Positions 42,997 to 55,719 of a DNA stretch of 64,000 bases are shown one piece after another (within the stretch, counting starts at the first letter, position 1; every line of letters begins with the position of its first letter). The DNA lies in assembly GCA_002633005.1 (NCBI GenBank), contig NMRA01000335.1, forward strand, positions 398,475-462,474, in the 5' to 3' direction. A program made the translations under genes and the position numbers. The notes below the pieces were generated by a model that did no database searches, was not told the origin of the DNA, and saw only the letters and a program-made list of their open reading frames with translations. This DNA is from Phoronis australis. Taxonomy: Eukaryota; Phoronida; Phoronidae.

Positions 42997-43389
42997 GCAA
43001 AAACAAAATCGGCAACTTTTCACCCCAAAACTAAAATTTCCGTGCCGATGCACGACTAAAGCCACATTAAATTCTGAATGCAAATTTCCTAACGATTCTA
43101 AAAATGGTCCAAAAGTATTGTCAAGCAACTAGTTTTTTGGCAATTCTGGTTTGTTTGAGGGCTAACTGTCCTGAAATCGCAGTCAATTTCTCAGTCGCCA
43201 CCTAGCAATGCACAATTGCAACCGGGGGCCGCCAGAGCAGCTACAGCCGAACAAGTGGTCTCTTCATTTTCAACATGATCACAAAGACAAACAAACCACA
43301 TTCACTGAGCCTACATGCAATACCTACCTACAAAATGCCCCAAGCTTGTCTTACCCCTAAATTTTAATATTTTAAATTATCCGTGGCAG

Positions 43390-43575
43390 AACCCTAACTT
43401 TTCAGTGCCACCTGAATGCATGCGCGCATTTATCTGAGTTTGAGGGAGATCAGAAATTCTGTGGTGAGTGCATAACTCTGTAATAGACGTTGCGAGATGG
43501 TACTTCCGTCAGGATTGTTTAAAAGATATTTTGACGAGCTTTCGCGTTCCGGCCATGCCTCTTTTAGCATTTACA
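43390..43575. repeat. Dispersed repeat block C, copy 1
   Basis: GCATGCGCGCATTTATC ... GGGAGATCAGAAA ... TTGTTTAAAAGATATTTTGA then CGAGCTTTCG...CATGCCTCTTT matches 45540-45770. Confidence 0.7.
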
Positions 43576-44781
43576 ATTTGCCAATATCTAGAAGGACACA
43601 ACTGGTATTATGGGCGACAATTTATTTGAGTGACGTATTTTTGGGTAGAATTAACTTCCCAAAGTTTTTAATTTTGACCGGAGTTTTAAAACAGCATTCT
43701 TTTGTGCTTTTGTGATTTTGATATAAATCGTTGATTTCAAACAAAGTTTTGTAGTAAAAGTTGACTGAAACCGAGGCAGCGACCCAGTTTTGAGACGTTT
43801 GTAACGTTTCCAATCGTTTGCTAATCATCCAATTAAATCCATTGCGATCGCTGAGTCTCAATTTTTCGAATAATTTCGGACAGTCGGCATCACAGTACAA
43901 AACTGGCTTTTCTAAACAGCTAAATCCCCAATGAAAACTCTGTAACATGGGCGGCGCACCCCCTACATTTTTCAGTGCTCCGACGTCCATCCATGTTCTA
44001 TGGGCGGTGTATCACAGGGGGTTGGGGGGCTTTAGAGTTGTTTTCGATAAATTTATGCGATTCTGTTCAATTTTGTTCTCTTTATTCATGTTTCATTGGT
44101 GTCGATAATGCCACTTTAATGGAAATCGTGTCGTGAAAGTTGGCATGTTTCCAAAAGTAATAACCCTCGCTCATGCTAGGTATAACCAGAAAGTTATTGT
44201 AGTCTAGATTAGTGAATTCATTTAATGGTGAGACCAGCTAATAGTACCAATGTGGAAATCATGAAATAAAGTAACTTAAAAGATATGTAGGAGACCTCGA
44301 AAAATCCCCAAATTTGTTAAACTGTGGAACATCATAGCTCAGAAATGGCTGATCGGATTCATAGGAAACTTTCAAACATCATTAAATACTTTATGTTCTG
44401 GTCCTCAAAACTGTTGGGAATTGTTTATAAAGGCTTCCCCTTTTTATAAGGGACTATTTAAAGAAAGGTTTAATCATTGGAAATCAAATTCTAAATGCCT
44501 TCTAGTTTCAGTGAGTTGAAGTCTATAGTTTTGTAGCTAGATCTTAACTTCTTACGGTTTGGAGACTTGTAAGTGGTCTAGTGAAGTGTTCTTAATCAAA
44601 TGTGTCCGACAGTGTTACTTGGTCACATGCAAGACTGCTCTGTTTGAGGATGTAAATCATTTTTATCACGGTATAAAGAGTTTCGAGACATAATGCTTGG
44701 TAGACGTATCTGGTTTATAGTTTGCGTTTTGGATGGTAGGAGAGGACACGTCACTTGTAACGGTGATCATTTATTGATTAG

Positions 44782-44998
44782 GAGGCACAGAACAGTTCTC
44801 ACTGGGTTTTGCCTAGCAAAACACACATCACTTGATTTGTAACTTTTTCTTCACTCTGTCAAAAACAGGATGCAAAGAATGGCATGTTTTCAATTATTTC
44901 ACATAAAAAGCCCAGCAGATGAGCACAGAAACTTTATTCTTTCTTGTATTTTTGACCATTTCATTCCCACTGAAAACCAAGCTAGACTAAGAAANTGG
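44782..44998. repeat. Dispersed repeat block B, copy 2 (empty site of the RTE insertion)
   Basis: Continuous through the point where copy 1 carries the RTE-like fragment (CACTGAAAACCAAGCTAGAC). It also contains a single ambiguous base at 44995, immediately before GGCCGCGGCCGC. Confidence 0.7.
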
Positions 44999-45287
44999 CC
45001 GCGGCCGCAGCCTAACTATTCAGTGCCACCTTACCAAAGCGAAGCAGTCGTTGACTGCCTCGCTGTGGTGAAGGAAGGCGTTCAAAGCAGTCAGTTGTAT
45101 TGACCGTTGTGTTGGATTTTTTACCAGCGCTGCTCCCCAACATCTGTGGGATGGTAACAAATTGACTTATGGCTCTTTCAATCACAATGCGGTGTCTCGT
45201 TACATCAATATATTTGTTTTTATCTCATGTTCGTTAAAGAGGCCTGGAACTCTATGAACAGAATAATTTGCATTATTGAATATGGCT

Positions 45288-45775
45288 CTCTGCCACTGAA
45301 ACAGAATTCAACCTGCTCACCAGGTATTTTTAGGGTTCGTTCGTAAAGATTTTAAGTTCTGTTGATATCAAACCATTTTTTTCTTTTCAAATTTCAAAAA
45401 ACGATAAGTCAACTGTTTTTCTCCCACAAAGCAAAGCACGTCTCCTTATTTGGTATGGCAAGACATAGACGTGGTACATTTCCCTTGTATGGAAAATGTG
45501 ACCTTTGACCCAAAACGACTTCAAGCAACTGACTGTGAGCGCATGCGCGCATTTATCATAAGCGGAAGGGAGATCAGAAACTATGTGGTAACCAACCACA
45601 GAGTTTTTCCTTCGCGCGTTTTTCAAAAATCGGGAATTTTGTATTTTTTTCTGAAAAATTCCTCACAGGAAAAAGTGAATTACTCTGTACTAGATATTTT
45701 GAGATGGTGCTTTCTTAAGAAATTGTTTAAAAGACAATTTTGACGAGCTTTCGTGTTCCATGCCTCTTTAAACGA
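45288..45775. repeat. Dispersed repeat blocks A and C, copy 2
   Basis: Block A (45288-45513) is followed directly by block C (45540-45775). In copy 1 the order is A-B-C. Here B lies to the left, so the second copy is rearranged to B-A-C. Confidence 0.7.
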
Positions 45776-45935
45776 TAAAATGATGTAGTAGTATGGCTGC
45801 CTGATGTGAACCTCATGTGGCTGTTAAGGTAGGATGAAGTCCAGAATCTTGAATATCATGAGAATGGTCTTACTGTGCCAAACGTTTTGAATTGCATAAT
45901 TCATTGATTGGTCTATTCGCACCATTACCAACCAT

Positions 45936-45966
45936 GACGTTTCGGTTGGCCTCCAATCATCATCAG
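45936..45966 (-). ncRNA. Hammerhead-ribozyme-like core, Penelope type
   Basis: The - strand has CTGATGA, then an imperfect stem GATTGG-AGG-CCAACC, then GAAAC and GTC. This is the conserved order of a hammerhead core with a minimal helix III, as known from the terminal repeats of Penelope-like elements. One stem II pair is broken (A-C) and helix I appears to be only three pairs (CAT/ATG), so present activity is doubtful. No neighbouring Penelope coding sequence was found. Confidence 0.55.
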
Positions 45967-46217
45967 ATGAGGCATTTGATTTTAGCCATTAACCGTTATA
46001 AACCTGGCCTCAACATGGTCCTTACTCAAATTAGAAGTGATTTATGCGTTTGGGGAGAACTAGTTGTTCGTTACTACTCGATACCGAGGTCAACAGGTTT
46101 GGCTTGCCATGGAAGGTCGATTTGATCGTGGTGTTAGACAATGACGAACTGACAATTCGTCTGAAGTGAAAGCCGAGAAAGCACTTCTAATCTCAGTGAG
46201 GAACAAGATGAGACCAG

Positions 46218-46367
46218 CCTCCCGTTCAGTAACGCTAGGACCTCGCTAAAAAGCAATACTTCGCGAGATTACGTGAGATATTGCCGTGCATTTTAAATGA
46301 GAACACGTGACTTTGACTAGGTTTTAGCTAGGTCCTAGCGTAGGTCCTAGCGGCTACTGAACGCACG
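46218..46367 (+). mobile_element. 150-bp MITE, copy 1
   Basis: Ends share GTTCAGTA and CGCTAGGACCT in inverted orientation (CCTCCCGTTCAGTAACGCTA inward from the left, CGTGCGTTCAGTAGCCGCTA inward from the right). Flanked by CCAG direct repeats (46214-46217, 46368-46371). The second copy, inverted, is at 55005-55154 with the same length. No coding capacity. Confidence 0.85.
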
Positions 46368-46379
46368 CCAGTTTCGTGA

Positions 46380-49300
46380 TGGCAAGTGATTTAAATCAAT
46401 CGTTAGTTTTCTTGGTGAAAGGCGGATTCTTAGCACATTTTAACTTTACAAAGTCTTGTCGTCCCGAGATATTTCCACGTATTCAAACGTGACTGTCTTA
46501 GACTGTTCCGGAAGCAGGTGAAAAGCTAATACACCTGTTAAATCATAACAAGTGTAATGATTTCTAAGAGTACAGTTATTATTTTGTTCAAGTAAAGTTA
46601 TTTCTCCGCTCCAAAAGATATTCTAAATTCATTGGTGAATGGTAATTTCTTGCCAAACTGACATTGTTCATAACACAAACGGTAGAGGCGAACGTCTTTA
46701 TAAATCATTTTTATGTCTTCTACAATTAGTTATGAATATAATTGAGAGACATAGCGCTATTTAGAGAAGCATGTAAAATTAATGGTTATAGATGATACTA
46801 TTGTATAATGAATACGCAGTTAGTATATGGTAGTGAAGGTCGTCAACATTGACTCTAACATATCTGTATGTCTCAGGGGTAATCACAGATCATCGTGCCG
46901 ATCCGTTGTGCTCCACGAAACTGAGTTATGAACTTCCGAAAGGTGATTTGCAAAAGGTTTTCGATGACACTTCCTTGAATGGATGATGGTATTCTGTTGG
47001 GATTCAACATCGTCTGACGACAGCTGGTGGAACCATGGCGGAGCAATAGATGCTCCACGAGATTGATGACCTGAGACGCTGGAGTGAACGAAGGTAGTCC
47101 AGTTTGTACATATGAATTTCGTTTCATTGGGAACATTAGGAGACCGGTTTTATGAATTTAGTAAAAACCTTAATCTATTTTGGTTTTTGAGCCAGCTGAA
47201 CAGGGCGAGTGTATTCCAGCGACCGTAACCCCCTCACGTTTGCATACGCTGACGGAGCCAATTCGCTCCTACATGGGCTGGGAACTTCTGAGAACGAGTT
47301 TGGTGGGAAAGAGTCCAAACTGCAACTGTTTGGAGGCCGGTAGATGGCCACGTGAATTTTAAACCCTTAATTTTACAGAACTGTTCTTTACTTCCGAAGT
47401 GAAGCGTATTGCCCTGTCGTTTTTGAAAGTATTTAGGGCAATACGCATATATCCGGAATGGTACGTTTGTTAAAAGAAAACTTGTTGCTAATTTACCTAC
47501 GTTTGCTTCCAGTAAAGTTAAGTGAAATCGAGGGGGTGATCTCATCAGCTGGTTGCTGCACAGCGTGCGCGGTGGTCCATATCAAAGCCGGCGAAAAACT
47601 CTAATGCGAACTGTATTCGAGAAAAAGAGGCGAAAAGCCGGCGAAGCACATTGGAGGGATGCCTTGTCTTGTATATGTAAACTACATCGAGCGCTGGTCT
47701 GCCTTGCGAGATTCTTTGAACATCCAGTAATGTAGTTCTAATTTTTCTAAACAGCCGGGTGGGGGTACGGTTTTACTCACATCTTCCAGAAATAGTTTGA
47801 CATTTCTACTTATTACTGATTGATTTTAATAATGAACTTTATGTTCTGAAAAACATATTTTAGTGTTTGACAGACTTCCTTGCTGTGTCTAAAAAATTTC
47901 GAATGATCTCGGCCAAATGCAACTCACTTTTTTACTGCCAAGTCCGCTTTGGAAACCCAATAATCTTATCATTATGATGGCCAACCCATAGAATTTTAGG
48001 TAGTATGTAATGACAACTCTGTTATGCATTCAGTGATGGAAGGAAAGTGAGCTCTAGAGTAAGGTCACGTGATTCGGCAGGGAGGTCAGCAATCACCGGC
48101 CTCGCAGGTTTTTGTGAAAAATGACGAAAAAAACATTCACGAATGAAAATTGAAGAATTTAGGAGGAAGGCTTCCGAAATGATGTAGAACTGGTTTCGTA
48201 TAGAAAATTCATGTAATTCAGTACAATTTTGCGCGTTTCATTCTTGCTTCATTGTCGCCGACAATGTTGTAAACAGTTTACTTTTCCCTGGGTCATGGTC
48301 AGGTCAAAAACCTAGTACTGCTATTAAAACAGTATGGCATTATATGGAAATTCTTTTAAGCGATAAAACAACCAAAACCAAACTACACCATTACTGTCAA
48401 TTTATTTTTGACAGACATGCGGCAGCTAAATTTGAATTTCCGGTAGCTTTTAGACTTTTGCGTTCAAAAACCATTACAGTTTGAAAGGTAAATTAAAATG
48501 CGTTGTATGAGATGATTTGGAATTAACGAAAATCGATATGCCTGATAGAACTGCAACCAGTGAGATAAACTAATCAAACACGCGTCATGCTTACATTAGA
48601 AATTTATAATACCACTTTACCGGTCATCATAGCGATCGTTTTTTTTTTTATTCTCTTCTATTTGTTGTCTCAATGCCACAAATTGTCTTGATCATAAGCG
48701 TGATCGTCACTCGTCTTTATTGATATTGCAAAGTAGCAGCTGAATATTTTATAGGAAATAAATTGAACGCGTGTCAAAATATGAGTGGCATGCATTTCTA
48801 TATCCAATAAGTATAATTGGATCGCTTGTTGATTTAGTAACTTTTTCCATTCTCGTTTCGTCGTCGTAAATTATTTCGCTTTTTGCGCCGAATTATTTAG
48901 GAGCAGCTATCATACTGCCGACCAGAGCACCTCATAGGCGAGTAGTAAAACTATTACAGAACATTACTACTGGAAAAACTGCCATTTTAGGATGTATGTC
49001 AATTAGATTCATATAATATTTGCGCATTCTTGTACACCCGCATTTAATAGAACCGTTTTGATGAAAAATATCGAGCCAACATTTGCACGTGATTCCATGG
49101 ACGACCAGTAGATCACCACACTGAGAATTGTTCACAATTGCACTGATAAGTTTGAGGTACAGTCTAACACTTCAGTACAATCGTTGCTTTGTTCAGTAAA
49201 CTGCACGAAATGAACGTTAAGGGAACGTTTGCTTTTCTGGTGTTGATGAAGTGACAAGTACCTTTATGTTAGAGAAATTTAACAGTTTCTATTTTTTAGA

Positions 49301-51050
49301 ATTTCCAAGTCTTCATTGAGTAGATATTTGCAATGTACGAGCGCTAAATATCACTTCCGAGGGTGGAAACATTTTGATCAAATCTTCGTTTTGAGATACT
49401 GTTGTAGGCATCCGACGCTGGCTGAAAACTTTTCTTTTCTAAAATAATCCTCGCTGTTGTCTCACAAGTGACAAACATGTTGCTGTTTTCTGCACAAATA
49501 TTATTTTGGCGAGTTCACTAATGTAGTGATGTATGTTAGCATGCCAGTGTCGTCGGTCATAATAACAACAGCATGACGTGTCTTCCACGTGACTTCGATT
49601 CAACCCTAGTGTCAAAAACGTGAACAAGTAAACCTCTGTATTCTGGGTAACCAATCTTTCTCTCTCATGAACAAAACGAATCGTTTACTAACAGTGTTCT
49701 TTTCCTAAAAAATCTCATGAGAAAATTACGCTGTCCATAAGACAAAACTGAGGTTCGCGAGAAAAACACGATCGTCAGAAAAGTACTGATGACATGTAAA
49801 TACAACTCGTAAGAAACGAATGTTGTTCGTCGTAACAAAACACTCTTTGTGAGAACTTGCGAGGGAAAAAATGTATTCTGTGATAACAGTGTTAAATATA
49901 ACCTTTCTGCATCATTTTAGATAAAAAACGCCGTGAAACGATTTTAACGCAAGTTAGGTCAGTCGAAATTTAAACCTAAATAATGCTCATTGAAAGCAAC
50001 TCCAATATTTTCAAACTGAATTTAATATGAATTTTAGTTTAATTTTTTACGATTGGTGGTGCACTACCACCTTAAATGGCCGCCGCAGTGAGTGACAGCT
50101 AATGCATGACTGAACTGCCGCGATGTGCAATGAGGCTTCTGCGATAACCCCACCCACTTTTTAAGGCAAACACAAACATTGCTGAAAGTAACTAAATGTT
50201 TATATTCTAGTGATATCTTTCGTGGGCGCAACTGGTGTATGAAAATAGAAGAGTGTCTTAAGAGTTTGTTTTACTATCATTCCAGTCACTGGCCATGCGT
50301 CGTCTTAGAACACTGTATATATTTTCTTGGAAAATAATCATAAGTTTGCTTTTGCAAACCTTTACGGGTACTCCTTTTTTGCACTGGATGTGCAGCACGC
50401 ATCAGGAAACAAACAACCAAATCTGGAAATGATTTAAGAAAGCACTGGGTTTGACTTGACAGCAAGTTGTTGGTAAATTAACTAGTAATCAATCACGTTT
50501 TCTGCCGGTCTCCGTTGTTTTCTTCGTGCGAATGAAGAATGATGGGCATATCACTAGGAGTTGCATTGTGCTGGTGTTTTGGTGTATTGACAGGCGACAT
50601 AGCATGAGATATATGAATGTTTGTACCATGTACGTTCTTGTAAGAGCTCATACTAGATAGAATGCAGACGCGCAAGGAATGTCTAATCTGTCGTTAGTTT
50701 GATATTCTGATGCTCGAGTATATATATCCGAAGAATGTTTGGTGAAATGGTAGCTGTTGTTTTAGATAAGACAAGTTTGTTCACAGGTTTCATGTGTAGG
50801 AAATCTGTAAGAAAAATCAGCACCTTCTGATAATTGAATCAACCTGTAATGCTCCCGGTTAAAACTTATGACCTACGCACAGGTGGCGCTGTCAATCGAC
50901 TTAACCCGGTGAAAGTACAACATCGAATGACGCGTTAGATTTGCCAGGCGCAGCAGCAAGTTTTATTATTGAAATTGGCACATTCGCTTCATGCTGTTTT
51001 TTGTATTAAGCCGTCATCCGGTAAGACAAAATATTGTTTTCTGTGTTTCA
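46380..51050. other. No recognised features
   Basis: Several short reading frames on both strands, but none with protein similarity, splice-supported boundaries or repeat structure that I can defend. The sequence includes ordinary AT-rich single-copy-looking DNA. Confidence 0.4.
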
Positions 51051-51054
51051 CAAG

Positions 51055-51162
51055 GTCGCCGATTAGTGATCAAAACACGAAGAGCTTATAAATATCTGCC
51101 GGAAAAACTTTGTGTCGCCCGTCAAGATATAGAAATTTTCCAGCAGCAAGATCCACCAAATG
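51055..51162 (+). CDS. Candidate unassigned exon, phase 1-1
   Basis: A TTTCACAAG acceptor is followed by 108 open bases and an AATG|GTAAGC donor. The peptide begins GRRLVIKTRRAYKYLP and continues EKLCVARQDIEIFQQQDPPN. It is compositionally protein-like but matches no family that I know, and no partner exon was located. It may be a chance frame. Confidence 0.22.
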
Positions 51163-51169
51163 GTAAGCT

Positions 51170-54030
51170 ATTTCTTACACTGAGTGAGCTTAAACATGCC
51201 TGAAATTTTGCACTTTACGGGAAGTAATACGTTCTAGTTATAAGAGTCTAGTTTTCTTCAATTTTCAAAAAGTCCTCGAGAGCTTTGTCACACGTTTCTT
51301 ATCCGTAACGGCTGCTAGATCGTCCATCATGTATTTAAAACGTTATTAAAGTTCGCAGTTTTAAAAAGAAAATGTGAAGTGAGGATCGTGGTTAAGTTTT
51401 TCTTTGTGTCTGGAGAAGAGGAAATCTTAGAGTATCTTTAGATAAGATAGATGCATATCTCCGTTGCTAAGGGTTTCATTTAATATCTTTAGCTTATAAA
51501 ACAACATACCTTTCAAGTACTTCTTAACACCAGAAATGTGTTATGTGCATAAGATGACACGTTGCCTTTTTCTTAAAAATTCCATCTGTGACATCGTTTT
51601 TCATATTTATTGTGTATTTTAACTAGTCCCTTTTACTCCCTTATCTGTGTTGTAAATGGGGAAATTTCAGTATTCCCAGGACAAATGCGCATCGTATTTG
51701 TTAAACGTCGTGTCCATTTAGAACATTGCCTCTTAGTTTGTATAACTAATACACTGTACCTGATATGTGATAATTCTTTGAGAGGAATAGAATAAGAACC
51801 CCTGACTTAATGAGTCAGAGAACAGGGTGACTGACAATATAAAAATGTACGCAAGTACCACTGCTCAGAACTTGGTGCCAGCTTCAGATTGGCATAAATA
51901 TCTTTTCAAAGCTGGTTTTCAATTCGACATAAATTAAAGATATGGATAGGTTTATCGTTGACCGGGCCAAAAATAAACTATGACACTAATGTCATACACC
52001 GGTGCTGTATATCGAGAATGGAAAATCTCTAAGACGGTTCCAAGTTTTCTGTTATTAACAATTTACACGTCGACCACGAACACATAATTGCGAACGAGTA
52101 TAACATCAATCCCATCAAATCCTGAGCGACCAGTTTTATGGGCATTTTATTGGCGTTCCGGCCAATTAGTAAAAGTTTACTGTGGAGATTTCAACTGTCG
52201 ACTTGCGTAATGCGAATTTGGATTTACTGAATAAATAGTACAAAACATTCGAGAGTCTCAAATTAAAACATTTTAAAGGATTAAATCAAATCAGCATGAT
52301 TAAACATGTCAGTTACGAGACGTCTTCAAACGTTTTCTGAGACGCCAGCTGTCTCTAAATACGCGCTTCAGCACTTTTGTTATCAGAAATGATTTGAAGC
52401 AAATCCCATCCGCCTTCAGTCAAATGCACCGATGTTAGATTACGCATGATATCATAAAATATTTGCTTTATTTTGTGGGTACAGAAATACTTCGTGACAA
52501 TTTATCACTGATATACCCCCAAGGTGGTAGATATAAATTTCATATCAATCAAATTTGCCAATGTAGTGGGGTAAATGCGCGGCGTGATGAGCAAAACCAC
52601 AATCCCTGGGGGAGATTCTCTCACAGAAAGTTTGTTGGTACCTTCCGCCGTAGCGTGGGCATTGTATCTGGACGACAGAGAAAGTTTATTTTGCTATGTT
52701 GTGGCGAGCCATACCTCTTGTGAAAAACTTTCACATTTCTTAGTCGGCGAAAACTTTTAAATCGTTTCTGTTGTCGGAAAAACACTGTTCCGTAAGGCAA
52801 CTGATCGTGAAAAGATACGATACTGAACCACAGGTCCCGTATTCCTTTTCCACCTTCTCCGGTAGGAATATAACATTTCTGATAGGTGAAACAGTTCGTT
52901 CGATGCATGTAACATTCGTTCCTGTCGAACAGGTGATCAAGCTAATAAAACAGTTAACGATGACACGCCTCAGCGGTATTACGTAACGCCATCTTTGATC
53001 ATGCGCAACTGGGTAATCTGGTCAAGTATTAGTCGGCTTTCGCTCGACATATGTTGACTAAAATTGTAATATTGGTGTCATAAATGAAAACAGTTTGAAA
53101 ATTAAAGGGATGGGAAACATGCCTTTCAGTAAAATTAAAGCCAACACACAGAGTTTAATTTGTTGAACCAGCTTCAACACCGAGGCTATTTTGTTGAAAC
53201 ATTCTTTGAAATGTTCGGTATTGAAACTGATGAACAACGGATCGAGACATTGACTTCTGCAAGGCTCACACTTGTCGGTTGTTGTCAAAGATACATTTCC
53301 AAATATAGTGTTCAACTATTTTTCCCTATCATGTCGATGGCCGAAAGCCTTCACTTCCTGATCGGTCATTTTTGCTGCGGTGATCGGCTACGCGTGTGTA
53401 TATTGGCAGGACTTGCGGGAATTCCCTCTTGGTTACGATCATTATAGTTGGTGCGGTGAGAAAAATTGTTTTCTGAGGTCACCCCCAACTCACAAGCCGC
53501 CGTCAAACTCGGCGATAAATGGAAGGTATTTCAAGCGTGTTTAACCTGGTAAATCACCGACATTGATTTCAGCGAATGTCGCGAGAATTGACGATTTTCT
53601 AATAAAATCAAGAAAACATAATAGGCGTTGTTGTTTTATAGCGCTGGTCACGGCTAAGTGTTTCCCATTAACAACAAAGTTTGGAAAATGTTATCTATAG
53701 CACAGACCAATGTATACGAGCATTTTCCGGTGGGGACTGCCGAGAACAATTGTCTTGTGATTGAAAACGCAAACGAAAAAGCAAAGCGAGAATTTCTACC
53801 GATTTGTCGCCACTTTTTCACCGGGGAACGGAGTCCGGCTCTTTTCAGCGAATAGCTACTTGATTAAAACATAACCGTGGAAATTAGTAGTACTGTAAAT
53901 GTGTCAGTCAGTGTCGGGTGAAGACGTTGTTTTTAATTTCAAGAAGACTGGGTGGTCTACTTTCCCGTTCACTTAATGTTGAACACATTCGAACACTGAG
54001 CGAAGAAATGGGTGGCCATCGAGTTACTTT
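51170..54030. other. No recognised features
   Basis: Contains several open stretches of 60-95 codons on both strands with no recognisable motif. No repeat was recognised here. Confidence 0.4.
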
Positions 54031-54830
54031 TATAGACCGGGATCCCAGAGCTTTTTTGGGCATGAAAAGGTAACCATTTTTTTTTGGGGTGCCACAGTGC
54101 TCTGTGGGTTTCCTGAGGCTTGGAAATGGCCGTCTGGCAGGTTCGCTCTGGTGGGTGTGGTGAGGGGAACCAAGAAAATGACCCTCAAGAATTGAGCTTG
54201 ATCAACTTTTCTGGTAACCACTTCAAACTGCCTTGGATACCTAGTACGTAATCCACTGTATCAAAATTGGTCACTGCCGGACAATTTCAGTGGTGGGGAG
54301 TATCAGCCAGACGGTGAACATTGAGGTGAAAAAAATGAGCTGGATCAACCTAAGAGGCAACCAGTTGCAAAATAATCGCCATAAGCCCAGGTATCAAGAA
54401 TAAATACTGCCAGACAAATCTAGTGGTGGGTTATCCCCGCCAGACCCGCCCAAGTACCTGAGATGAGCTAGATCAACCCACCAAGTAACCGTTTGAAAAC
54501 ATTTGCGTAATGTTGAGCAACGTTCTGCAGTCAACAAAAGGTACTTTACAGACACTTTTAGCGGTAGGGCAGTAGCATGCAGACGCCTTTATCTCTCTAC
54601 TCAATTGCATATATTCTATTCAGGTCCCGGCGTAGCCAGCATTGAGCGGGGGGGGCGGTTCGAATTTCAAGGACGGTGGACCTTGGTATTTTGCTAACGT
54701 CGACTCTGTAGAGTTTCTGACAAGGCCTTTGACGTAGGGGAGTGGAAATCTGTATACACAACGATGACTCATGTTCATGAGTTGAGACGGAATTTGTAAT
54801 ACCAGAAACGAGGATGCTGTTACTGTACGT

Positions 54831-55719
54831 ACTTCATATTTCCGCCTGAGTATGCAATGAGGCGTAATCACTCATTTAAGCATGCCTGATTTGAAACTTT
54901 GGCAGGAAATAATGCGAGAATGTTCACTTTTTGGACCACATTACATCATAATTTTTGTCCCGTTCTTTGTAAGCAACCGTCACAGTGCTGTGTGTGAATC
55001 CTGGCGTGCGTTCAGTAGACACTAGGACCTACGCTAGGACCTAGCTAAAACCTAGTCAAAGTCACGTGTTCTCATTTAAAATGCACGGCAATATCTCACG
55101 TAATCTCGTGAAGTCTTGCTTTTTAGCGAGGTCCTAGCGTTACTGAACGGGAGGCTGGTTAATCTCAAGATTAAGCGGAAGTGAGTGTTGCGTGAACTTG
55201 GAATACGCGAGGCAACTTGACAAGTTCAGTCAAATAATTACGTTCATGTTCATAAAAATTTGCACTGCACTAAATCGAGTTACATTTGAATAAAATAATG
55301 CCAATTTTAACCAACCTTTTCAACTACGGGCGATCAGTTTCACCAAACAATAATCGATTTTGCCATTCACATATTCCTGCGGTTCAGCGACACAAGTTAC
55401 GGTAAATGAGAAAATGGTTGATCGTGAGACCAATAATTACAAAAATTCTTTTCACCGAAAAAATTTCACCCCGTTGCCTAAAAGAATATTCAATTCCAAG
55501 TTCACACAACACTCACTTCCGCTTAATCTTGAGATTAAGCAGGATTCCAAGTTCACACACAGCACTGTGACGGTTGCTTACAAAGAACGGGACACAAATT
55601 ATGATGTAATGTGGTCCAAAAAGTGAACATTCTCGCATTATTTCCTGCCAAAGTTTCAAATCAGGCATGCTTAAATGAGTGATTACGCCTCATTGCATAC
55701 TCAGGCGGAAATATGAAGT
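54831..55719. mobile_element. Inverted-repeat element with 227-bp arms, carrying a nested MITE
   Basis: The left arm 54831-55204 (excluding the MITE) is the reverse complement of the right arm 55493-55719, starting ACTTCATATTTCCGCCTGAG and ending at CTTGGAAT. The 288-bp middle shows no coding frame. The left arm is interrupted by the 150-bp MITE at 55005-55154, so the right arm shows the pre-insertion sequence. Confidence 0.88.
55005..55154 (-). mobile_element. 150-bp MITE, copy 2 (nested)
   Basis: Reverse complement of 46218-46367 with few differences. It is flanked by CTGG at 55001-55004 and 55155-55158. The intact opposite arm has a single CTGC there, consistent with a 4-bp target duplication. 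Confidence 0.88.

Noticed and set aside
43622-43990. 122-codon minus-strand frame
   Set aside because: No family resemblance; likely chance.
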